Assembly: GCF_029360705.1 (NCBI RefSeq)
Contig: NZ_JARKMX010000004.1
Location: 372,001-436,000, forward strand
Length of the DNA stretch: 64,000 bases
Direction: 5' to 3'
DNA from: Paraflavitalea pollutisoli
GTDB lineage: Bacteria; Bacteroidota; Bacteroidia; Chitinophagales; Chitinophagaceae
Part shown: in pieces, positions 7,291 through 16,665 of the stretch
Layout of the letters: every line of letters begins with the position of its first letter
Numbering within the stretch: position 1 is the first letter of the stretch
Notes under the pieces: model-generated
What the model was told of the DNA's origin: nothing
The model's database searches: none
What the model saw: the letters and a program-made list of their open reading frames with translations, nothing else
Position numbers and translations under genes: made by a program

Positions 7291-9270
7291 TTATTTATCG
7301 TCGGGGTAATCGATGAAGTCTTGCCGTTTGATGTTCAGCCTGGCCATTTTCGATTCGAGGGTACTGGGTTTGATATTCAGCAGGGCAGCGGCGCCGCCAA
7401 CACCACGGATACGTCCTTTGGTTTTTTGGAGGATGGCAGAAAGGTATTCCCTTTCGGTTTGTTGCTGAATATGTTTTACTTCTTCGAAGGTATTGACGGT
7501 GGTTTTACCGGCAGGCTCAGTGTCTGTCGGGGTAATTTGCCGCATCAATTGTAGCTTTGACCGGCCATCGTTGAGAACGACCGATTGCTCGATGATGTTC
7601 TCCAGTTCACGGATATTGCCGGGCCAGTGATAGCCATACATCTTTTCCAGCATGATATCGGCGATACCATGAAAGGGTTTGTGGAGGGCTTGGCAGAATT
7701 TGTGGGCGAAAAAGGTGGCTAAAGCCTCGATGTCGTTTTTTCGCTCGCGCAGCGGGGGCAGGGTAAGCGGAAATACATTGAGCCGGTAGTACAGATCGAG
7801 CCGGAAATTGCGGGCTGCTACTTCCTGCTCGAGGTTACGGTTAGTGGCCGCCACGATGCGCACGTTTACTTTGATGGGCGCATTGCCGCCCACATACTCG
7901 ATCTCCCGCTCCTGCAATACCCGCAACAATTTCACCTGCATGCTCAAGGGCAATTCTCCGATCTCATCCAAAAAGATGGTGCCACCTTCAGCCAGTTCAA
8001 ATTTCCCTTTGCGTTTGTCGATCGCACCGGTAAATGCCCCTTTTTCATGACCAAACAGTTCCGATTCTATCAGGGTAGCCGGGATGGCTGCGCAATTCAC
8101 TTTAATGAATGGGCCTTTCTTCCGGGGCGATAACACGTGAATGGATTGAGCGACCCGCTCTTTGCCGGTGCCGCTTTCTCCCAAAAGCAGTACGGAAGTA
8201 TTGTAAGGCGCCACCTGCGCCGCGAGATCCAGGGCAGACAGCAGGGAATGGTGATTGCCGATGATGTCCTTGAAAGGATTTTTGCTGCTGTCTTCTTCCG
8301 GGTTGTCTTTCCCTTGACCAGCGCGGCGATTGACCATAACCGCAGCAGTTTCGGTATACACGGTATTGTTGGCGATGGCTTCCAACACGGGCTTTAACCG
8401 GTTCAGCAGCACAATATGATCCGTGAGGTAGGTATCGGGTTGACGGCTGTAAAAGAAATAATGCACAGACAAGCCATAGCCCAGCGCGACCGGAAAAACC
8501 AGGTACGATTCCAGGTGCAGCATATCCATCCATTTGCTTTGCAACCAATGCTGGTGCGCAACTGCGTCATCCAGTTGATAGATCCGCGCAATGTTTTCGC
8601 TGTCGGTTTTACGGAGGAGGGCGGAAAGGCCTTCCTTATCGGACCCGGTCATGTTTATCCATTCCTTTTCTTCGATCAGTTGGTATTCATCAAAGCCCGT
8701 ACGAACATAGGTGGTATCCGTAAGCTGAGTGGTGTCAAGCGGCCTGATGCCGCCACTGATGCAATCAAAAGGAATATGGGATTGCAGGATTGTAGCCATT
8801 TTCAGCAGCGATTGCCGGCTATCCCAGGTGGTGCCGGCGATCTGCGTAAGCTGTTGCTGCAGTTTTTCTTCCCGCCTCAATTTCGATTCCAGGCTATGCT
8901 GGTGCAGGTACCAGGCAATTTCCAGCGCTACCAGCAGGTCTTGCTCCCTGATCGGCTTCACCAGGAATCCATAAGGCTCTGTTTTCTTGGCCTCTTCCAG
9001 GATGGATTGGTTGGCATTCGCCGATAGGTAGATAAATGGGATATGATCTGCTTTCAGTTCCCGGGCGATATCGATGCCGGATAATTTACCTTTTAGCCGG
9101 ATGTCGAGTAATACAAGATCGGGGCGGACTAGTTGCATCGATTCTTTGGCTTCGCGTGCTGATGCAGCGATCCCCTGTATGGCATACCCGGCGCCTTCCA
9201 GGATCAGCCGCAGGTTGTTGGCGACAATGAACTCATCTTCTACGATCAGTATTTGCTTACTCCTGTTCAT
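7291..9270 (-). CDS. Sigma-54-dependent response regulator (REC - linker - AAA+ - Fis HTH)
   Basis: A 659-residue NtrC-like activator. The receiver domain is at 1-125 (acidic Glu11/Asp12, phospho-acceptor Asp56 in LVLLDIRLKG). An unassigned segment of about 170 residues at 140-310 may be a GAF-like sensor. The AAA+ domain follows, with Walker A GESGTGKE (Lys370), the sigma-54 contact loop GAFTGA near 409 and FLDEIGELP. A C-terminal Fis-type helix-turn-helix is at about 615-650. All ATPase and sigma-54 contact motifs are intact. Its ATG overlaps the end of the upstream kinase gene by 14 bp, so the two form a translationally coupled two-component system. Pairing a TPR/HisKA_2 kinase with an NtrC-type regulator is typical of this phylum. 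Confidence 0.95.
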   Translation of the reverse strand: MNRSKQILIVEDEFIVANNLRLILEGAGYAIQGIAASAREAKESMQLVRPDLVLLDIRLKGKLSGIDIARELKADHIPFIYLSANANQSILEEAKKTEPYGFLVKPIREQDLLVALEIAWYLHQHSLESKLRREEKLQQQLTQIAGTTWDSRQSLLKMATILQSHIPFDCISGGIRPLDTTQLTDTTYVRTGFDEYQLIEEKEWINMTGSDKEGLSALLRKTDSENIARIYQLDDAVAHQHWLQSKWMDMLHLESYLVFPVALGYGLSVHYFFYSRQPDTYLTDHIVLLNRLKPVLEAIANNTVYTETAAVMVNRRAGQGKDNPEEDSSKNPFKDIIGNHHSLLSALDLAAQVAPYNTSVLLLGESGTGKERVAQSIHVLSPRKKGPFIKVNCAAIPATLIESELFGHEKGAFTGAIDKRKGKFELAEGGTIFLDEIGELPLSMQVKLLRVLQEREIEYVGGNAPIKVNVRIVAATNRNLEQEVAARNFRLDLYYRLNVFPLTLPPLRERKNDIEALATFFAHKFCQALHKPFHGIADIMLEKMYGYHWPGNIRELENIIEQSVVLNDGRSKLQLMRQITPTDTEPAGKTTVNTFEEVKHIQQQTEREYLSAILQKTKGRIRGVGGAAALLNIKPSTLESKMARLNIKRQDFIDYPDDK

Positions 9271-11677
9271 TGCCGTGATTGGTTTGTGGGTTGAACCGGA
9301 TCGTTATATGTAATCCCTGGCGGTTTTCCATCCGCAGCGATCCTTCCAACTGGCGGGTAAGGCCATGCATCAGGCTAAAACCCAATGAATCGCTTTTGTT
9401 GATATTGATTGCCTCCGGCAAGCCGGTGCCATTATCGGCAATCTCCAGCAATAGATGGTGGTCATCGGTTTGCTTCAGGCTCACACGGATAATACCTTGC
9501 CGGGTTCCGGGAAAAGCATATTTCACGGCATTGACAATGCCTTCGTTGAGGATCAGGCTCAGGGGGATTGCCTGGGCAACATCCAGCCACACCGGGTCGA
9601 TGTCCTGTTCGATCACAGCGCGCGAACCGGTATCGAAGCTTTCCTGCAGGTAACTGATCAGTTCGTCGATGTACTGGCGCATGTCGATAGAAGCAGAATT
9701 GGCCGTTTGATAGAGCTTTTGATGAATGAGGGAAATGGCATGCACCCGGCGCTGGCTGTCATTGATGGCGTTGAGTGCCGCATCGTTATCGATGTATTTG
9801 GATTGTGAATTGAGCAGGCTCATGATGATCTCCAGGTTGTTCTTCACGCGGTGATGGATCTCTTTCAGCAGCCAGTCCTTGTCGGCCAGCAAATCCTGCA
9901 ACTGGCCGTTCTTGTCGGTGATGAGCTGGTTGCTCTTTTTTCTCAACCGGCTCTGGCGATACAACAGTACAGCAATGATCAGCACCGCCGCAATGCCGGC
10001 CAGGGTTAGGTTCCTGATCAACCTGGATTGTTTCGCCTGCTTGTTGAGTGCGGTGATCTGGTTCTCTTTTTCCTGCGTCTCGTATACCACCTGCAGTTCT
10101 TCCGCCTGCCGGATCTTGGTTACCTGGAAATTGGAATCCAGCAACCTGGCATATTGCCGGTAGTGGGCTACCATCGCCGGTTTGTCGTCCAGGGCAGAAT
10201 CGATCTGGATCATAAATCGATAGTTGGCTACATCATTCATGAGGCCCCGGTCGGCCGTAGTGGGTGCCGTAAAATGTAAGGCCGCATATTCCCGGGCTTT
10301 CTGGTATTGACCGCGTGCAAAATAGATCTGTGCCTGCAACTCATGGATCGAATTTCTCCGGAAGGGCCCCCTCACGGCTTCCATGACGGTTTCCAGTGAA
10401 TCCAACGCCGGTAGATACCGCTCGGCAGCATCCGGCCGATGCAGGTATAGCTCACAATTGGCGAGGATCAGCTTGTAAAAGAACTGGTCCGCAACGGCGG
10501 TCGGTAGGCCTACCCGCTCGGTAACCGTTTTAACCAGCGCCAGGGCTTCCTGCACACGGCCGCTTTCACCCAGCTCGAGGACCAGGTTATTCAACATCAG
10601 GTAGGCGGATGGATTACGGTCGATTATAAAGCGGTCAATGGCTTTGCGCGCCATGGTCGTACTGGCCGACGACCGGCCTTCTGCCGTCATCAGCAGCGAC
10701 ATACGACCATAAAAATAACCCCAGGCCAGGCTGTCGCGACAGGCTTCTGCCACCCGGATTGTTTGCCGTAGATAGCGCAGCGGCTCCCCAAATTTTCCCT
10801 GAAAGAAGGTGACCATGACCATCGTTTCCGAGTTGTAATGGATATAGGGATAATGGATGGCTTCGCAGAGCGAAAGCGCTTTCCGGAAAATATCGTACGC
10901 TTCTTCCAGGGCACCCATTACAATAAGCAGGTAGCCCCGGTCTGTCAGCATATTGATCGCGCCTTCCGTATTGCCCAATTGCAGGTACCGTGTGGCTGCG
11001 TCCTGCAGGTCGTTGATCTTTCTTTCAAAGCTGGTAGGGGTAGGCACCGTATACATACCACGGAAGGCGATGACCCTTGCTGCTGTTTCCTGATCTCCCG
11101 ACTGCCCGCACTCTTTGAGCAGCACTGTACAGATCGAATCGCCCCGCTTGTCATTCCCCTGCAAATAGACTTTGGCCAGCAGGCACAAGGCGATGCGCCG
11201 TAGCTTGTCTTCTTTTTGTGTGCGGCTGGTGGCTATTGCCTGGTGCAGGTAATGCGCCGTGCTGTCTTTGTAACGGTCATAGCTGGCCGGCTGAAAAGCA
11301 TAATAGGCACCCAGCAACAGCAACTGTTGCAGACGTTGGTGGCCGGTAGTGCCGGAAAGCAAACGAACGCCGGTGGCGGCATCGGCCCGGTCGATCCAGC
11401 CTGCCTGCCTGGCGAGCTGTTCATCGCCGAACCCTTCTGCCAAAACCGAAAACCGGCTCAGGCCCAATGAACGGGCCGCCAGTATCAAACAGCTATCCTG
11501 GTCGGCCAGGGCTTCTTTGCCAACAAAAAGATAGGTGGAGCTAAGCCACAGGTTCAATCGTTGCCAGGAAGGTTTATCGTTGGAGGGCGGATAAAACGTG
11601 TAGGTGGCCGCCGGTTGTGATCGGAGGGATAGTGATAATAAAAAGGATAGCGCGCTCAGGAGAATCGCTTTGTGCAT
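9257..11677 (-). CDS. TPR sensor histidine kinase, HisKA_2 type
   Basis: An 806-residue sensor kinase. It has an N-terminal signal peptide (MHKAILLSALSFLLSLSL), a long periplasmic helical TPR-like region to about 540, one membrane helix at about 553-572 and a short coiled linker. The HisKA_2 phosphoacceptor segment is KEIHHRVKNNLEIIMSLL (His608 or His609), followed by a HATPase with N box LILNEGIVNAVKYAF, G1 box EIADNGTGLP and G2 GFSLMHGL. The TPR part may sense protein partners or envelope state. The stop overlaps the start of the response regulator gene. No second membrane helix is seen besides the cleaved signal. Confidence 0.94.
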   Translation of the reverse strand: MHKAILLSALSFLLSLSLRSQPAATYTFYPPSNDKPSWQRLNLWLSSTYLFVGKEALADQDSCLILAARSLGLSRFSVLAEGFGDEQLARQAGWIDRADAATGVRLLSGTTGHQRLQQLLLLGAYYAFQPASYDRYKDSTAHYLHQAIATSRTQKEDKLRRIALCLLAKVYLQGNDKRGDSICTVLLKECGQSGDQETAARVIAFRGMYTVPTPTSFERKINDLQDAATRYLQLGNTEGAINMLTDRGYLLIVMGALEEAYDIFRKALSLCEAIHYPYIHYNSETMVMVTFFQGKFGEPLRYLRQTIRVAEACRDSLAWGYFYGRMSLLMTAEGRSSASTTMARKAIDRFIIDRNPSAYLMLNNLVLELGESGRVQEALALVKTVTERVGLPTAVADQFFYKLILANCELYLHRPDAAERYLPALDSLETVMEAVRGPFRRNSIHELQAQIYFARGQYQKAREYAALHFTAPTTADRGLMNDVANYRFMIQIDSALDDKPAMVAHYRQYARLLDSNFQVTKIRQAEELQVVYETQEKENQITALNKQAKQSRLIRNLTLAGIAAVLIIAVLLYRQSRLRKKSNQLITDKNGQLQDLLADKDWLLKEIHHRVKNNLEIIMSLLNSQSKYIDNDAALNAINDSQRRVHAISLIHQKLYQTANSASIDMRQYIDELISYLQESFDTGSRAVIEQDIDPVWLDVAQAIPLSLILNEGIVNAVKYAFPGTRQGIIRVSLKQTDDHHLLLEIADNGTGLPEAININKSDSLGFSLMHGLTRQLEGSLRMENRQGLHITIRFNPQTNHGNEQE

Positions 11678-11769
11678 GTTTTCCCTTTTTGGGCAGTCTG
11701 GTTAATAGGAGTTTGTAGCGGGTACTGGTACCAATAGGCAGTTGTTATTAAGGTACTGCAATTGGAAGT

Positions 11770-11797
11770 GCCGTGAAATGGGTTATCCATTCACGGC
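11770..11797 (-). terminator. Near-perfect hairpin after the dehalogenase-like hydrolase gene
   Basis: GCCGTGAAATGG faces CCATTCACGGC (one unpaired base) in the 200-bp gap between the hydrolase stop (11880) and the kinase start (11677). There is no T-tract on the minus strand, so intrinsic termination is uncertain. I see nothing else in this gap. Confidence 0.35.
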
Positions 11798-11879
11798 GTG
11801 CTTCCCAAGTTAGGCAATTCATAGCTGATGCCAAAAATTGAATGTCTTTTTGACGGTTGTTGACCGCGTCCGTTGACGG

Positions 11880-12743
11880 TTATACGCCTGCGGCGACAAA
11901 CCGGTCGATCTGTTCTGCAACGAAGTGGTGGTGTTCTTCAAGCAGGAAATGGCCGCCTTCAACCAGTATGACTTCCGCACCGGGCAAGTCTTTCGTATAG
12001 GCGTTGGCGCCGGGGGCAATGAACATGGCATCGTAGATACCCCAGATCACCAATGCCCGCGGCTGGTGTTGCCGGAAATATTGGTGCCATGTTTCATACA
12101 GCGCAATATTGCTGCCATAGTCCCGGAATAAAGCCAACTGTATAAGATCGTTGCCAGGCCGGTTGAGGTAGTACTGGTCGAGGCTGTAACTATCCGGACT
12201 TACCTTACTGGCATCACCAGCCCCATGCAGGTATTGAAACCGGGTAGCGTCGATGCTCAGGAAGTAGCGGGCCCTTGCTTCGTTGGCTGGTCCCGCATCC
12301 TGAATATAGGCTGTCAATGGTTCCAGCAAATCACCCAGCCCTTCCAGGTAGGCATTGGCATTTTGTATAATGAGCGAGCGGATCAGCCCGGGACGGCGGG
12401 TGGCGATCCGCATACCGATCGGACCACCATAGTCCTGCATGTATAAGTGGATCGCTTCCAATTGCAGCTGATCGATGAACCGTTCAATGACGGTCGACAG
12501 GTTATCGAAGGTATAAGCGAAAGTTGATATGTCGGGCGAGCTGCTTTGACCAAAGCCCGGATAGTCAGGAGCAACAACATAATATTTCTCCGCGAGTGCT
12601 GCTATCAAATCGCGGTACATATGCGAGGAGGAAGGAAAGCCATGCAACAACAGCAGGGTGGGTTGCCCGGGTAAGCCTGCCTGGCGGTAAAAGAGGGAAA
12701 CGCCATCGATGTCGATCGTTTTGTACAAAACCTGTTGTTTCAT
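11880..12743 (-). CDS. Alpha/beta hydrolase of the haloalkane dehalogenase/epoxide hydrolase type
   Basis: A 287-residue alpha/beta hydrolase with HGFPSSS (oxyanion region) and MQDYGGPIG, which places an Asp (Asp104) rather than Ser at the nucleophile elbow. That is the mark of haloalkane dehalogenases and epoxide hydrolases. The C-terminal GGHFLLEEH gives the catalytic His. No signal peptide. Substrate class (C-halogen or epoxide) cannot be decided from the sequence. It lies 33 bp downstream of another hydrolase gene on the same strand and may share its transcript. Confidence 0.9.
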   Translation of the reverse strand: MKQQVLYKTIDIDGVSLFYRQAGLPGQPTLLLLHGFPSSSHMYRDLIAALAEKYYVVAPDYPGFGQSSSPDISTFAYTFDNLSTVIERFIDQLQLEAIHLYMQDYGGPIGMRIATRRPGLIRSLIIQNANAYLEGLGDLLEPLTAYIQDAGPANEARARYFLSIDATRFQYLHGAGDASKVSPDSYSLDQYYLNRPGNDLIQLALFRDYGSNIALYETWHQYFRQHQPRALVIWGIYDAMFIAPGANAYTKDLPGAEVILVEGGHFLLEEHHHFVAEQIDRFVAAGV

Positions 12744-12776
12744 ATTGAATCCGTTTTTAGTGTGTCAAAAAAGGTA

Positions 12777-13796
12777 CTACCTGGCATCGGCCTTAAACCT
12801 GCCCGCATCCACATCCAGTAAGAAGGTGGTGAGTGCCTGGAAATAACGTGACTGGTCGTCGTACATCGCCATATGACTTCCTGCAGGACACAGGTAAGTC
12901 CTGGAGTTCGGAAGCAACCGGCCTTCCCGGCGCATACTTTCCGGGTTCATTTCATCTTTTTCACCGCCCAACACCAGCACGGGCGTCTTGATAAGAGGTA
13001 GTCTATCCCAGAATTCCCAGTTTCTGAAATTACCGGTAACATGAAATTCATCTACGCCCTGCATCTGCGTGTAGATGGTGGGATTTACTTTTTTGAATGC
13101 CCGCAGCAGCGGCTCCGGCCATTGGTCCAGCGGCAGGCGGCAAACCACCTGTGCATACAGTTTGTTCATCAGCAGTTCCGAATACAGGGGCGAGGTATAC
13201 TGCCCGAGCCTGTCCAGGGAATCGAATACCATTCTGTCTCTTTCGGAAAAGAGGTTGTGCTTAAGTGTGTCGAGGTAACTGGTAAAGTCATTCATGCCGG
13301 CTGTCATATTCGAGAATACCGCGCCTTTCACGGCCGAAGGATATTTGGTCAGGTACTCCATCGCCAGCAACGCTCCCCACGAGTGCCCTACGAGATAATA
13401 TTGATCGAGGCCCAGCCCTTTCCTGACCTGTTCCACCTCTTCCACGTACCGTGCGATATTCCAAAGCGACGTGTCGGTGGGTACATCTGAATAGCCGCTT
13501 CCCAGCTGGTCGTAATAATAGATCTCCATACCTGCCGGCGGGAGGAAGTCCTGGAAGCATTCCATATAGTCATGCGAAAAGCCCGGGCCACCATGCAGCA
13601 ACAATACTTTGATGTTGCCCTTTCCGATCCGTTGGGTCCACACTTTGTATTTACCGTCTACGGTGATTAATCGATTGCCGCCCGTCAGTATGCTGTCTGT
13701 AGCGTGGACGTTTGAAGTGGCGTATTGTTCCTGGCGACGGCCGCAACCGATCAGGGCGGCCAAAACCAACAGTTGAATAGTGTATTTCATGTGCAT
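12777..13796 (-). CDS. Proline iminopeptidase-like alpha/beta hydrolase lipoprotein
   Basis: A 339-residue protein with a lipoprotein signal (LLVLAALIGC, lipid Cys18). The hydrolase domain has the HGGPG oxyanion motif (68-72) and elbow VGHSWGG-like VGHSWGA (Ser139), both typical of the proline iminopeptidase/tricorn-interacting-factor group. The C-terminal His is in PAGSHMAMYDD. It should be a membrane-anchored exopeptidase or amidase outside the cytosol. Met3 at 13790 is an equally good start. Outer-membrane versus inner-membrane location cannot be told. Confidence 0.9.
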   Translation of the reverse strand: MHMKYTIQLLVLAALIGCGRRQEQYATSNVHATDSILTGGNRLITVDGKYKVWTQRIGKGNIKVLLLHGGPGFSHDYMECFQDFLPPAGMEIYYYDQLGSGYSDVPTDTSLWNIARYVEEVEQVRKGLGLDQYYLVGHSWGALLAMEYLTKYPSAVKGAVFSNMTAGMNDFTSYLDTLKHNLFSERDRMVFDSLDRLGQYTSPLYSELLMNKLYAQVVCRLPLDQWPEPLLRAFKKVNPTIYTQMQGVDEFHVTGNFRNWEFWDRLPLIKTPVLVLGGEKDEMNPESMRREGRLLPNSRTYLCPAGSHMAMYDDQSRYFQALTTFLLDVDAGRFKADAR

Positions 13797-14002
13797 TGAT
13801 GAAAGAGCGTCAAAGGTGCGCCCGGTAGCCGGTATCGTAAAATCACTGGAATCATAGCGGCTGTTAAAAAAATAATAGCCGGCTATCAGTCGCGCATTGC
13901 GCTTTGTATCCGTTGCTATCAGAAAAATGCGTAGCAGTATTAGTCAGGTGATTTGCCAGTTGGTTGTCAGCAATACAATTTTGTGTCACACAAGCACCCA
14001 CT

Positions 14003-15028
14003 ATGATCATTCATAAATTTCTTTCCTTGTCTTCGATGTATGCCTTTACCGGACGGGTACTGTGGTGGCTTGCCGGATGGGTAACACTGGTCGCAGTAGT
14101 CTATCACTATACCGGTTGGCCATTTATGGCAATACCCTGGTTGCCACTCTCCCTGGTGGGCGTTGCGGTGGCTTTTTATGTAGGCTTCAAAAACAGCCAT
14201 GCCTATGACAGGCTGTGGGGCGCCACCCGCATTTGGACGGGTATCGAGAACAATAGTCGCAAGATGAGCACGATGATCAAGCATTACCGGTCCGACGATC
14301 CTGCTGCGGACGACAGCCTTACCCTGCGAAAGGAACTGATCTACCGGCACATTGCCTATCTCTATCAATTGCGCGCGCAGTTGCTGGAGCCTGCTCCCTG
14401 GGAGCACGTCAGCCTGGGACATGCCTGGGGGATGCGGTACAATAACCGGCGCAGGCATGAACAACTGAACGCGCTTTTCCGGCAGGAGTTGGCAGAGGTC
14501 GACGGACGCCCTTATTTGTCGGCCGCGGAGTGTGCCGCCTTGGAAGGGTACGCCAACAAGGCCGCTCAATTGCTGGATCAGCAATCTAAAACGGTCCAGG
14601 AGTTGTATCGGCGCAAGGCGATCAATATGCTGCAGCAGGCAGAGTTGCAGGGCGCCATCGGACGTTTTTATGATGCACAGGGCGAGGCGGAGCGGATCAA
14701 GCAAACGCCTTTTCCCCGGAAGTATGCCAGCTTCAGCTTTGCCTTCGTTTGTATTTTTCTCTTCTTACTTCCCTTTGGGGTGATCGGCGCTTTCAGTGCA
14801 TTGGGCGCGGCTGGCACCTGGCTCAGTATACCCATTGGCATCGTCATCGGTTACATCTATGCAGCGATGGAAATGGTTGGCGACTATTCTGAAAATCCCT
14901 TTGAAGGGTTGCGTAACGATGTGCCCATGCTTTCTATCTGCCGGTCAATCGAGATCGACCTGTTGCAAATGATGGGCGATACGGGGGTGCCTGCCCCGAT
15001 TACACCGAAAGGAGAAGTGTTGTTGTAA
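14003..15028 (+). CDS. Bestrophin family anion channel (YneE-like)
   Basis: A 341-residue membrane protein of the bacterial bestrophin/RFP-TM family. There are two helices near the N-terminus (residues about 18-65: LWWLAGWVTLVAVVYHYTG, then LPLSLVGVAVAFYVGF), the conserved NSHAYDRLWGATRIW block, and two later helices (FSFAFVCIFLFLLPFGVIG, then GTWLSIPIGIVIGYIYAAM). The ENPFEG motif near the C-terminus matches the family gate/calcium-clasp region. It likely forms a pentameric anion channel. I prefer the ATG at 14003 (MIIHKFLSL) over an upstream in-frame start at 13964. Its neighbour downstream is an exported hydrolase 35 bp away. Confidence 0.9.
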   Translation: MIIHKFLSLSSMYAFTGRVLWWLAGWVTLVAVVYHYTGWPFMAIPWLPLSLVGVAVAFYVGFKNSHAYDRLWGATRIWTGIENNSRKMSTMIKHYRSDDPAADDSLTLRKELIYRHIAYLYQLRAQLLEPAPWEHVSLGHAWGMRYNNRRRHEQLNALFRQELAEVDGRPYLSAAECAALEGYANKAAQLLDQQSKTVQELYRRKAINMLQQAELQGAIGRFYDAQGEAERIKQTPFPRKYASFSFAFVCIFLFLLPFGVIGAFSALGAAGTWLSIPIGIVIGYIYAAMEMVGDYSENPFEGLRNDVPMLSICRSIEIDLLQMMGDTGVPAPITPKGEVLL

Positions 15029-15063
15029 CGGATTTAACTATTCACCATTTTAATTTTTTGAGC

Positions 15064-15861
15064 ATGAAAAAGAGATTGTTTTTTGTGGGCGCAGGACTGG
15101 CCATGTTAAGCCTGTCGTTTGTCGTCAGCACCTCAGCCACGCGTTCCGCTGCGAACGGACAACCAGCCGATAAACCAACCATCGTATTGGTACATGGCGC
15201 CTTTGCCGATGGATCGTCCTGGAATAAGGTCATCCCGCTGCTGCAAAAGCAAGGTTACCAAACCATCGCCGTTCAAAACCCGCTGACATCGCTGGGAGAG
15301 GATGTAGCATTTGTAGAGCGCGCCATTGCCGAGGCGCCGGGTAAAGTAATATTGGTAGGACACTCCTGGGGTGGTGTCGTTATTACCCAGGCAGGCAACC
15401 AGGAGAAGGTAGGCGCATTGGTATATGTCGCGGCTTATGCACCGGATGAGGGGCAAAGCATCGAAAGCCTGCATAAAGAAGCAGCTGCCCAAAAGATCCC
15501 TGAAGTACCCGGCCTGGCAGATCCCGTGGTGACGGATGGCTTTATCCGGTTGAAGGAAGACGCGATCATCCAGCACTTCGCTCAGGACCTGCCTTTGCAG
15601 GACAGGAAGAACATTGCCGCCGGCCAGGGACGTTTTCATGTAAGCACGATCGGGGCAAAAGTATCCAATCCGGCATGGAAGGCGAAGCCAAGCTTTTATG
15701 TGGTAGCAGATAATGACCATATGATTCCCCCGCAGCTGGAAAGCAATATGGCCAAGCACATAGGCGCCACTACTTACCACGTACCCGCCAGTCATGTCGC
15801 CATGTTGGCCAAGCCCGATAAAATAGTTGAAGTGATACTGGAGGCTGCCAAAAAGCAATAA
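15064..15861 (+). CDS. Exported alpha/beta hydrolase
   Basis: A 265-residue protein with signal peptide (RLFFVGAGLAMLSLSFVVS), oxyanion region LVHGAFADGSSW, nucleophile elbow VGHSWGG (Ser101), and a His in VPASHVAML near the C-terminus. This type is widespread in soil bacteria and annotated as alpha/beta hydrolase or esterase EstC-like. The ATG at 15064 is used; a TTG two codons earlier is less likely. It probably shares a transcript with the bestrophin gene. Confidence 0.9.
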   Translation: MKKRLFFVGAGLAMLSLSFVVSTSATRSAANGQPADKPTIVLVHGAFADGSSWNKVIPLLQKQGYQTIAVQNPLTSLGEDVAFVERAIAEAPGKVILVGHSWGGVVITQAGNQEKVGALVYVAAYAPDEGQSIESLHKEAAAQKIPEVPGLADPVVTDGFIRLKEDAIIQHFAQDLPLQDRKNIAAGQGRFHVSTIGAKVSNPAWKAKPSFYVVADNDHMIPPQLESNMAKHIGATTYHVPASHVAMLAKPDKIVEVILEAAKKQ

Positions 15862-15966
15862 GCCATCGCAAATTTCAATTTGCCAGTGTTTTGGTGATGA
15901 AGTCCGGCCATGGTAGCGCAATAAATGTTACATGATTTTCTTTTATCATTTTTGCTGTAAATGGTA

Positions 15967-15974
15967 TAAGTTTG
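15967..15974 (+). promoter_or_regulatory. Possible -7 promoter element of the ECF sigma gene
   Basis: TAAGTTTG matches the Bacteroidota -7 consensus TAnnTTTG and lies 20 bases before the GTG start of the sigma factor. No clear TTG element is seen at the expected -33 position, so support is partial. Confidence 0.3.
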
Positions 15975-15993
15975 CGGTAACAACCATGCTACT

Positions 15994-16599
15994 GTGGCCG
16001 ACTTGACCACCCTCCCAGACGACTTCATACCTTCTCTTTCTGTAGGCGATCCTGCCGCATTGGACATATTGATCCGATCTTATTACGCTGTCCTGTGCCG
16101 TTTTGCGGAAAACTTTCTACCCGATGCTTCCCTGGCTGAAGATGTAGTACAGGAAACCTTTATTAAGTTATGGAAGTCAGACAAGTCCTTCACATCGACC
16201 GAAGCGCTTAAAGCCTATTTATATACCATCACCCGCAATGGTTGCCTCGACCTGATCAGAAGCAGAAACCGTTTACACAACAGGCACCAGCAATCAACGG
16301 CCAGTCAGGAGCCAGTGATGGAGTCGGTGCTGTCTGCCATCATCCGGGCCGAGTCGCTGGCTGCGATCTACCAGGTGGTCAACGATATGCCGGAAAAGAT
16401 GCAGCAGGTATTCTTCCTGAGCTATGAGGAAGGAATGTCTGTAAGCCAGATTGCTGCCCACCTGGGGATGAACCTGAAAGCCGTCAAAAAGCAAAAGTAC
16501 AAGGCCCTGGTGGCGTTGCGTAGCCGTTTTGCCAAACAAGAAAAACCACTATTGCTTTTATTGCAGGCCCTTGCCCTGCTGGGGGAACGGCACGCTTAA
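15994..16599 (+). CDS. ECF RNA polymerase sigma factor (FecI-like)
   Basis: A 201-residue sigma-70 family factor. Region 2 runs at about 15-90 (SYYAVLCRFAENFLPDASLAEDVVQETFIKLWK, with the DVVQETF helix), and region 4 at about 125-175 (MPEKMQQVFFLSYEEGMSVSQIAAHLGMN). It belongs to the Bacteroidota group paired with FecR and SusC. The only plausible start is GTG at 15994 (or TTG at 16003). It lies 66 bp upstream of fecR. It should direct transcription of the SusCD pair, probably after signal transfer through the STN domain of the receptor. Confidence 0.93.
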   Translation: MADLTTLPDDFIPSLSVGDPAALDILIRSYYAVLCRFAENFLPDASLAEDVVQETFIKLWKSDKSFTSTEALKAYLYTITRNGCLDLIRSRNRLHNRHQQSTASQEPVMESVLSAIIRAESLAAIYQVVNDMPEKMQQVFFLSYEEGMSVSQIAAHLGMNLKAVKKQKYKALVALRSRFAKQEKPLLLLLQALALLGERHA

Positions 16600-16613
16600 A
16601 AAAATTACTACCA

Positions 16614-16632
16614 CCCCGGGGTCGAACCGGGG
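16614..16632 (+). promoter_or_regulatory. Hairpin between sigma and anti-sigma genes
   Basis: CCCCGG pairs with CCGGGG across a 7-base loop, preceded by A-rich sequence just after the sigma stop codon. It may attenuate transcription between the sigma gene and fecR or be part of a promoter for fecR-susCD. Role is inferred from position only. Confidence 0.35.
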
Positions 16633-16665
16633 CGTGCGGCGTTATATAAATACCATCATGCAGTT